A stretch of DNA of 12,305 nucleotides. Origin: Actinomycetota bacterium. GTDB lineage: Bacteria; Actinomycetota; Geothermincolia; Fen-727; Anoxymicrobiaceae. Where the stretch lies: the NCBI GenBank assembly GCA_003154635.1, contig PMDX01000142.1, positions 2,516 through 14,820 on the forward strand, given 5' to 3'. Each line of letters begins with the position of its first letter. Position 1 is the first letter of the stretch. Position numbers and translations under genes: made by a program. Below, one piece after another: positions 1 through 6,090 of this stretch. The notes under the pieces are model-generated. The model saw nothing but the letters and a program-made list of their open reading frames with translations. It was not told the DNA's origin and ran no database searches.

Positions 1-1524
1 ACGACGCCGATCTATTACGTCAACGACGTTCCGCACATCGGCACCGCATATACAACGCTTGCGGCTGATGTCATGGCACGCTATCAACGGCTGCGCGGGC
101 GCGAGGTCTTCTTCCTGACCGGCACCGATGAGCACGGCCAGAAGGTCGCTCAGGCCGCGGCGGAGAAGAACGAGAGTCCGCAGGCCTGGGCCGACGAGAT
201 GGTTTCTCACTTCATCGACAACTGGAAACTGCTGAACATCTCCAACGACGACTTCATCCGCACTACGCAGAACCGCCACACGATGGTCGCTCAGCGCTTC
301 ATCGAGAAGCTGAAGGAGTCGGGCGACGTCTACCTCGGCTCGTACGAAGGCTGGTACTGTGTGCACGACGAGTCGTTCCTCCTCTCCAGCCAGCTCATCG
401 AGGGAGCGTGCCCCGAATGCAGGCGCCCGGTTGAATGGGTCAAAGAGGAGAATTACTTCTTCCGCATGTCAAAGTACGCGGACGCGGTGCTCAAGCATAT
501 CGAGGACAACCCCGAGTTCGTCCAGCCTGAGTCGCGGCGTAACGAGGTCATGAGCTTCCTCAAGTCCGGGGTCACAGACCAGAGCATCTCGCGCACCAGC
601 TTCACCTGGGGCATTCCCCTTCCGTTCGACCCGCGCCACGTAATGTACGTGTGGTTCGATGCGTTGCTCAACTATGTGAGCGCCATCGACTTCGACGGGG
701 AATCGGCGCGGTTCGAGAGCACCTGGCCCGCTGACTGGCACCTGATGGGAAAAGAGATACTGCGATTCCACGCCGTGATCTGGCCCGCGATGCTCATGGC
801 CGCCGGCCTCCCCCTCCCGAAACACGTCTTCGCGCACGGCTGGCTGACCGTCGAAGGCCAGAAGATGTCGAAATCGCGTGGCAACGTCGTGCGGCCCAGT
901 GAGATCGTCGATGAGTACGGCGTCGACGCCTATCGTTACTACTTCATGCGTGAGTTCTCGTTCGGTATAGACGGGAACTTCTCCCGCAGGACGATACTTC
1001 AGCGTTACAACGCCGAGCTCGCTAACGACCTGGGGAACCTCGAGAGCCGAGTCCTGACGATGGTCCACAAGTACCGCGAAGGGATCGTGCCTGAACCCGG
1101 CGCGCCCGGCGAGGAAGAGAACGTCCTCGAAGAGAAGGCATCCCGGCTCACCCAATCCATCGAAACCAGGCTTGCCGCCCCGGCCTTCAACGAAGCGCTC
1201 GCCGATATATGGGAATTCATCCACGCGGTCAACAGGTACGTCGATGTCTGTGCTCCATGGGCGCTGGCGAAAGATGAATCAAAAGCCGCGGACCTCGACC
1301 GCGTGCTCTACAACAGCCTGGAGGGGCTACGGCAGATAGCGCTTTGTATCGCCCCATTCATGCCGCAGACCGCGGAAAAGATGTGGGAGCGTCTCGGGCT
1401 GCCCGAGGTCTGGAGCGCCCGGTTACCGGGCTCGGCCGAGTGGGGAGGACTTCCCACGGGTGGCTTGACCACGCGGGGAGAAGCGCTGTTCCCCAGGAAG
1501 ATGGAAGCGGCGGAGGGGAGTTGA
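1..1524 (+). CDS. metG: methionyl-tRNA synthetase (5' end missing)
   Basis: Class I aminoacyl-tRNA synthetase that charges tRNA-Met with methionine in the cytoplasm. The reading frame is open from base 1. The first visible residues (TTPIYYVN) normally lie within the first ten of the protein, so only a handful of residues and the start codon are missing. Numbering window codons, the HIGH-type motif reads HIGT (bases 34-45) and the KMSKS loop is intact (codons 288-292, GQKMSKSRGN). The zinc-knuckle region has C120-x2-D123 and C137-x2-C140, so one expected ligand position is Asp. The catalytic core, the YVWFDALLNY segment and the anticodon-binding helical domain are present. The 507 visible residues end without the C-terminal EMAP-like tRNA-binding domain found in longer family members; short forms are common. 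Its TGA overlaps the tatD start. Identification is secure. Confidence 0.97.
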   Translation, partial: TTPIYYVNDVPHIGTAYTTLAADVMARYQRLRGREVFFLTGTDEHGQKVAQAAAEKNESPQAWADEMVSHFIDNWKLLNISNDDFIRTTQNRHTMVAQRFIEKLKESGDVYLGSYEGWYCVHDESFLLSSQLIEGACPECRRPVEWVKEENYFFRMSKYADAVLKHIEDNPEFVQPESRRNEVMSFLKSGVTDQSISRTSFTWGIPLPFDPRHVMYVWFDALLNYVSAIDFDGESARFESTWPADWHLMGKEILRFHAVIWPAMLMAAGLPLPKHVFAHGWLTVEGQKMSKSRGNVVRPSEIVDEYGVDAYRYYFMREFSFGIDGNFSRRTILQRYNAELANDLGNLESRVLTMVHKYREGIVPEPGAPGEEENVLEEKASRLTQSIETRLAAPAFNEALADIWEFIHAVNRYVDVCAPWALAKDESKAADLDRVLYNSLEGLRQIALCIAPFMPQTAEKMWERLGLPEVWSARLPGSAEWGGLPTGGLTTRGEALFPRKMEAAEGS

Positions 1525-2297
1525 TTCCCGACTCCCACGCGCACCTCGACATGATCGAGGGCGATACGGCCGAGGTCGTCGACAGGGCGAGGTCGGTCGG
1601 CGTGTCACCAATAATCACCGTCGGCATAACCATCGAATCGAGCATCGAGGCCGTCCGGCACTCATCCACCTGTGAAGGGGTTTTCGCCGCCGTCGGAATA
1701 CACCCGAACGACACCGCCGCGACCACACCTGAGGAGTTCGAGCGCCTCGAGGAGATCGCGCGCTCGAGCGACAGGGTAGTGGCTATCGGCGAAACAGGAC
1801 TGGATTATTACTGTGACAGGACCCCGGCCGACAGGCAAAAATGGGCTTTCGCCCAGCATGCGCAACTGGCGAAGAAACTGGGCAAGGCACTGATAGTCCA
1901 CGACCGCGAAGCACACGCCGACGTGCTCGACCTGCTGGCCGAATCCGGCCCCACCGATACCCCGGTTATCCTCCACTGTTTCTCTGGAGACGAGAGCGTA
2001 CTTTCCGAGTGCCTGCGGCGCGGCTATTACATATCGTGGGCGGGTCCCCTTACCTTCAAGAAGAACGACTACGCGCGCAGGCTGGCCGCCATGGTCCCGC
2101 TGGAGCGCCTGCTCGTCGAGACCGATTCACCGTTCCTCTCGCCGGAGCCGTACCGGGGAAAGCCCAACCTCCCCGAGCGTGTCCGCCTGGTGGCGGAAAC
2201 TCTTGCAGGGGTTTGCGCGCTTCCGCTCGAAGAAATGGAATATATACTCACGGAAAACGCAGGTACGGCTTTCGGCATAGACCTGACGGAGGGATGA
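1521..2297 (+). CDS. tatD: TatD-family metal-dependent hydrolase/DNase
   Basis: Amidohydrolase-superfamily TIM-barrel protein. Family members are Mg-dependent 3'-5' exonucleases or DNases acting in DNA repair and turnover; the physiological substrate here is unknown. At 258 residues it has the usual family length. Metal and active-site residues are visible: H6 and H8 in DSHAHLD, E91 in AIGETGLDYY, H127 (LIVHDRE), H152 (ILHCFSG) and D202 (VETDSPFL). The start chosen is TTG at 1521, because the family begins almost directly with its DSHAHLD motif. GGAGG at 1512-1516 lies 4 bases upstream. The frame stays open further upstream to 1344, but that stretch lies inside metG. The TTG overlaps the metG stop (TTGA), which suggests translational coupling. 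Placement between metG and rsmA is the order seen in many Firmicutes and Actinobacteria, here without rnmV. Confidence 0.93.
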   Translation: MIPDSHAHLDMIEGDTAEVVDRARSVGVSPIITVGITIESSIEAVRHSSTCEGVFAAVGIHPNDTAATTPEEFERLEEIARSSDRVVAIGETGLDYYCDRTPADRQKWAFAQHAQLAKKLGKALIVHDREAHADVLDLLAESGPTDTPVILHCFSGDESVLSECLRRGYYISWAGPLTFKKNDYARRLAAMVPLERLLVETDSPFLSPEPYRGKPNLPERVRLVAETLAGVCALPLEEMEYILTENAGTAFGIDLTEG

Positions 2298-2302
2298 GCT
2301 TG
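2288..2302 (+). promoter_or_regulatory. rsmA ribosome binding site that bears on its start codon
   Basis: GGAGGG occupies 2288-2293, with zero bases to ATG 2294 and six bases to the in-frame TTG at 2300. Normal Shine-Dalgarno spacing is about 5-9 bases, so the site fits TTG 2300 better. ATG 2294 is kept as the annotated start because it is the stronger codon and gives the usual ATGA overlap with tatD, where re-initiation by terminating ribosomes may not need ideal spacing. Confidence 0.55.
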
Positions 2303-3220
2303 GATGCGCCACCCGCTTCCAGGACACTCGCTTCACCGGCTGTGGCCGCCGCGCTACTGGACGCTGCGGGAGCACGCCCAAACCGTTCGATGGGGCAAAA
2401 CTTCCTTGTCGACGCAAACATCCTCCGCATCATCTCCCAGGCCGCGGAGCTCTTGCCATTCGATACGGTCATCGAGGTCGGCTCGGGTCTCGGTGCCCTT
2501 ACGCAGGCGCTGGTCAATACAGTCGGGCGCGTGTACGCCCTGGAGGCCGACAGCAGGTTGGTAAGGATCCTGGAGCACGAGCTCGGGTGGGCTACGAACC
2601 TCATCCTCGTCGAGGCTGACGCGGCTCGATTCGACTACGCGACACTGTGGGACGGCGAACCTCCCGACGACGTGAAGATGGTCTCCAATCTGCCGTACCA
2701 GATCGCCGCTACGCTTGTTGTCGACTGCCTCAAGAGGTATCCATGGATAAGGGAGTACACCGTGATGGTCCAGCGGGAGGTAGCCAACCGGCTCGCCAGC
2801 GGGCCCGGGAGCAGGGAATACTCCGCCGCGAGCGTCCGCGTGCAGGTGCGCGCTTCTGTCTCGAAGGTGATACGGGTCTCGAGAAACAGCTTCTACCCCA
2901 GGCCGAAGGTGGACTCGGCGTTACTGCACATCGTCCGGTCCGAGCGCAGCACCTGGCGCGGTTCGGATTCGGGGACGGAAGCGTTCTTTGACAGGGTGGT
3001 TTCCGCCGCGTTCGGACAGAGGCGCAAGAAGCTCTCCAACGCCCTTTCCTCGGATGTCGGGCCGGGGGTCAGCGCCGACGCCGTCCGCGAAGCGCTCCGC
3101 ACACTTGGAAAAAACAGCGAAATCCGCGCCGAGGACCTTTCCCCGGACGAGTTCGTCAATCTGGCATCGCTGCTCGAGGAACGCCTCGAACCGGGTATTT
3201 CCAGCCCGGTCGTCGAATAA
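2294..3220 (+). CDS. rsmA: 16S rRNA (adenine(1518)-N6/adenine(1519)-N6)-dimethyltransferase RsmA
   Basis: KsgA/RsmA-type methyltransferase that uses S-adenosylmethionine to dimethylate two adjacent adenines near the 3' end of 16S rRNA during late 30S assembly. The 308 residues are a little longer than typical, mostly from a 30-residue N-terminal lead before the conserved segment SMGQNFLVD (32-40). The SAM-binding loop EVGSGLGALT is at 61-70, the catalytic NLPY at 132-135, and the FYPRPKVDS motif at 200-208, followed by the C-terminal helical domain. ATG 2294 overlaps the tatD stop (ATGA), which implies coupling. However, the sequence GGAGGG (2288-2293) touches this ATG directly. The in-frame TTG at 2300 sits 6 bases after it and may be the true start, shortening the protein by two residues. 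No ispE follows, unlike many actinobacterial loci. Confidence 0.95.
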   Translation: MSLDAPPASRTLASPAVAAALLDAAGARPNRSMGQNFLVDANILRIISQAAELLPFDTVIEVGSGLGALTQALVNTVGRVYALEADSRLVRILEHELGWATNLILVEADAARFDYATLWDGEPPDDVKMVSNLPYQIAATLVVDCLKRYPWIREYTVMVQREVANRLASGPGSREYSAASVRVQVRASVSKVIRVSRNSFYPRPKVDSALLHIVRSERSTWRGSDSGTEAFFDRVVSAAFGQRRKKLSNALSSDVGPGVSADAVREALRTLGKNSEIRAEDLSPDEFVNLASLLEERLEPGISSPVVE

Positions 3221-3315
3221 GAAACTATCTCGAGCCGGGTCTCTCATCCCCTGCGCCGGCACAGGATCGAAAACCGGCGGAGGAATTCCCCTCGAGTGTG
3301 AGTCAGCAAATCGAT

Positions 3316-3332
3316 GGAAGGACTGTTGATTG
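3316..3332 (+). promoter_or_regulatory. ribosome binding site fixing a TTG start for the Ca2+-ATPase
   Basis: GGAAGGA (3316-3322) lies 7 bases before TTG 3330, and the following MENKPVV... leads straight into the cation-ATPase N-terminal region. No ATG with comparable spacing exists in this frame, so the TTG start is the best choice. Confidence 0.7.
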
Positions 3333-6032
3333 GAAAACAAGCCGGTCGTCCCGCCGAAGAACTGGCACACACTCTCACTCGATGAAGCGGTGCGGGAGCT
3401 CGGTACCGACGCCGACACAGGCCTGAGGGCACACGAGGCCGGGCACAGACTTCACAGCTTCGGGCCGAACGTCCTGAGAGAAGAAAAGAGAAAGTCGCCG
3501 CTCGTGAGGTTCCTCCTGCAGTTCAACGACTTCATGATATGGGTGCTGCTCGCCGCCGTGCTCATCAGCGGGGTTCTTCTCAGAGAGTACATAGACGCAA
3601 TAGTCATCCTGGTCATCGTAATCCTCAACGCCATACTCGGTTTTGTCCAGGAGACCCGCGCCGAGTCCGCGCTCGCGAAGCTCAAGGAGCTTGCTGCGCC
3701 CACCGTCAGGGTGGTGAGGGGCGGCCTCGAGTCAGAGATCCCATCTCACGACGTCGTCCCCGGCGATCTGCTGACCCTGGAGGCCGGCGACCTCATCGCC
3801 GCGGACGCACGCCTCGCCTCGGCCGTGAACCTCATGGTGAACGAGTCCAGCCTGACGGGAGAGTCCAGCGCCGTCGACAAGGAATCCGGACCTGTCTTTG
3901 ACGAGGACACGGCCCTCGGCGATCGCCTCAACATGGTTTTCGCTGGCACGCACGTAGAGTACGGCCGCGGGACCGCCCTGGTCGTGGCAACCGCGCAAGA
4001 CACGGAGCTGGGGCACATCGCCACTATGCTGGAAGAAGCCAAACCGGAGCCCACACCGCTACAGGTCGAGCTGCGGGACGTCGGCAGGCGCATCGTGTAC
4101 CTCTGCCTTCTGATCGTCGCGGTCGTCTTCGCTGTCGGTTTGATAAGAGGCAAGGGCGCCGCCGAAATGCTCTTGTTCGCGGTCAGCCTCGCGGTGGCGG
4201 CCATCCCCGAAGGGCTGCCCGCAATAGTAACGATATCGCTCGCCCAGGGCACCCAGGCTATGGCGAAAGAACATGCCATAGTCCGCAACCTGCCGGCCGT
4301 CGAGACGCTGGGCTGCGCCAACTATATCTGCTCCGACAAGACCGGTACGCTCACCCAGAACCGCATGAAGGTGACCGACGTGCTTTTCGCCGACGGGCGG
4401 CACTTCCTGGCCGAGGACGCCATGTCCGGGGACGGTCGCGAACCGGAAGTGTTCGCTCGGATGGCCCTCGCGGCGGCGCTCTGCAACGACGCAAGGCGCA
4501 ACACTGAAGGCGCAAGCCTGGGTGACCCCACCGAGGTCGCTCTCATGGAAGCGGCGGAAAGCATCGGTCTTGAGAAAGCCGTGCTCGAGGAGGCGCGGGT
4601 CAGGGTCGCCGAGATACCGTTCGACTCCGACAGGAAGATGATGACCACGGTGCACCGCGACAACGGCCGGTTCGTGGTCTACGTGAAGGGAGCCGTTGAG
4701 GTTCTGATTGGACGCTGCGATACGATGTTGACGCCGGCCGGCGAGCGCCCGCTCGGCGCCGAAGACCGCGCCGTCATCTCGAGAGAGACCGCCGGGCTGG
4801 GCTCGCAGGCGCTGAGGACGATCGGGCTGGCATCGAGGCGCATCGAAGGGCTCCCGGCGCACGACGAGCTGGAGGGGCTGGAGGCGGGGCTGACCTTCAT
4901 GGGCGTTTTCGCGATGAAAGACCCACCGCGACCCGAGGTGATCCCGGCGCTCGACATGTGCAGGCGGGCCAGGATCGACGTCGCGATGATCACCGGCGAT
5001 ATGCGTGCGACCGCCGATGCCGTAGCTCGCGAGCTTGGAATCCTCGTACCCGGCCAGAGGCTTATCGAGGGGACCGAGCTCGAAAAGATGAGCGAGGAGG
5101 AGCTCGCCGCCCGGGTGGAGGATATCCGCGTTTACGCCCGGGTCTCACCGAAACACAAGGTGAAGATCGTCGAAGCGCTCAAGGACCGCGGTCACGTGGT
5201 GGCGATGACGGGTGACGGCGTCAACGACGCTCCCGCGTTGAAACGCGCCGACATCGGTATCGCAATGGGAATAACCGGGACCGATGTCTCAAAAGAAGCA
5301 TCGGACATGATACTCGCGGACGATAACTTCGCCACGATCGTATCGGCGGTCCGCCAGGGCAGGATCATCTTCTCCAACCTGAAGAAGTTCATCTACTTCC
5401 TGCTCTCCTGCAACATCAGCGAGGTCCTGGTCGTCTTCATCTCGATGATCGCCGGCATGCCGCTGCCACTCGTACCCGCCCAGATCCTCTGGATAAACCT
5501 TGTGACGGACGGTCTACCGGCGCTGGCGCTGGGGGTCGACCCGCCCGAGAGAGACGTCATGGACCACCCGCCTCGTCTTCTCGGAGAGAATATCCTGGCA
5601 CCTCGAAAGCAACTCTGGCTGGCGTGGCAAGGGCTCCTGATAACCGCCGGCGCGCTCGCGTCGTTCATCGTTGCGCACTACGTGCTGGGCTACTCCTGGC
5701 ACGACCCCTCGGGTGGGCTCAACGCGGCGCGAACCATCCTCTTTACCACGATGGTCCTCTCGCAGATCTTCCACTCGTACAACATGCGCTCAGAGACGCG
5801 CTCTTTCCTGTCCTCGAAGCCATGGGAGAACCGCTACCTGCTCGGGTCGTTCCTTCTGTCAATAGGGCTGCAGATGTTCGTTCTCTACGTTCCATTCATG
5901 CAGAAAGCTTTCAAGACTCACGGCCCGACTGCCGCCTCCTGGCTCGTCATACTGCTCTGCTCGCTCTTGCCGATCCTCATCATCGATCGCATCAAAGCTA
6001 TCAACGCCTGGCGCTCCCGCCGTACCGCCTAG
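3330..6032 (+). CDS. P-type Ca2+-transporting ATPase (P2A, SERCA/PacL-like)
   Basis: Membrane cation pump of 900 residues that exports calcium (inferred) using ATP through a phospho-aspartate intermediate. Visible in order are an N-terminal cation-ATPase segment, M1 (about 68-84) and M2 (88-107), and the actuator domain with TGES at 176-179. M4 carries PEGLP (E294). The phosphorylation motif SDKTGTLT has D336, and the nucleotide-binding KGA is at 453-455. The hinge GDGVNDAP is at 628-635, followed by M5-M10. Calcium ligands of SERCA have counterparts: E294 (E309), N695 and E698 in M5, N723, T726 and D727 in M6, and E822 in M8. Both Ca2+ sites may therefore be present. The start is TTG 3330, supported by GGAAGGA at 3316-3322 with 7-base spacing. 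No clear promoter is visible in the 109 bases after rsmA. Ca2+ versus Mn2+ specificity cannot be fixed from sequence alone. Confidence 0.93.
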   Translation: MENKPVVPPKNWHTLSLDEAVRELGTDADTGLRAHEAGHRLHSFGPNVLREEKRKSPLVRFLLQFNDFMIWVLLAAVLISGVLLREYIDAIVILVIVILNAILGFVQETRAESALAKLKELAAPTVRVVRGGLESEIPSHDVVPGDLLTLEAGDLIAADARLASAVNLMVNESSLTGESSAVDKESGPVFDEDTALGDRLNMVFAGTHVEYGRGTALVVATAQDTELGHIATMLEEAKPEPTPLQVELRDVGRRIVYLCLLIVAVVFAVGLIRGKGAAEMLLFAVSLAVAAIPEGLPAIVTISLAQGTQAMAKEHAIVRNLPAVETLGCANYICSDKTGTLTQNRMKVTDVLFADGRHFLAEDAMSGDGREPEVFARMALAAALCNDARRNTEGASLGDPTEVALMEAAESIGLEKAVLEEARVRVAEIPFDSDRKMMTTVHRDNGRFVVYVKGAVEVLIGRCDTMLTPAGERPLGAEDRAVISRETAGLGSQALRTIGLASRRIEGLPAHDELEGLEAGLTFMGVFAMKDPPRPEVIPALDMCRRARIDVAMITGDMRATADAVARELGILVPGQRLIEGTELEKMSEEELAARVEDIRVYARVSPKHKVKIVEALKDRGHVVAMTGDGVNDAPALKRADIGIAMGITGTDVSKEASDMILADDNFATIVSAVRQGRIIFSNLKKFIYFLLSCNISEVLVVFISMIAGMPLPLVPAQILWINLVTDGLPALALGVDPPERDVMDHPPRLLGENILAPRKQLWLAWQGLLITAGALASFIVAHYVLGYSWHDPSGGLNAARTILFTTMVLSQIFHSYNMRSETRSFLSSKPWENRYLLGSFLLSIGLQMFVLYVPFMQKAFKTHGPTAASWLVILLCSLLPILIIDRIKAINAWRSRRTA

Positions 6033-6038
6033 GCCACC

Positions 6039-6064
6039 TTTCCTCCCCCTCGAGGGGGAGGAAA
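6039..6064. terminator. perfect palindrome between convergent genes, probable bidirectional terminator
   Basis: The left arm TTTCCTCCCCC (6039-6049) and right arm GGGGGAGGAAA (6054-6064) are perfect complements around TCGA, which is itself self-complementary. The whole 26 bases therefore read the same on both strands. The element starts 7 bases after the ATPase stop and ends 27 bases before the stop of the convergent phosphoesterase gene, the expected place for a shared terminator. On the + strand it is followed by TTGCTTCTTCT, only moderately T-rich. On the - strand there is no T tract. It may act through stem strength alone, or it may be a dispersed palindromic repeat. Confidence 0.6.
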
Positions 6065-6090
6065 TTGCTTCTTCTATCTGCCTTTCCTGG

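Noticed and set aside
1344..1520. Upstream extension of the tatD frame into metG
   Set aside because: TatD proteins begin at the DSHAHLD motif, and the extension overlaps coding metG sequence with no family similarity.
1841..2293. Upstream extension of the rsmA frame across tatD
   Set aside because: It lies inside a well-supported tatD frame, and RsmA already has a complete N terminus from ATG 2294.
4059..4862. 267-codon - strand frame inside the Ca2+-ATPase gene
   Set aside because: The + strand frame encodes the phosphorylation and nucleotide domains of a P-type ATPase; the reverse frame is a by-product of codon bias. The same applies to 469-1224.
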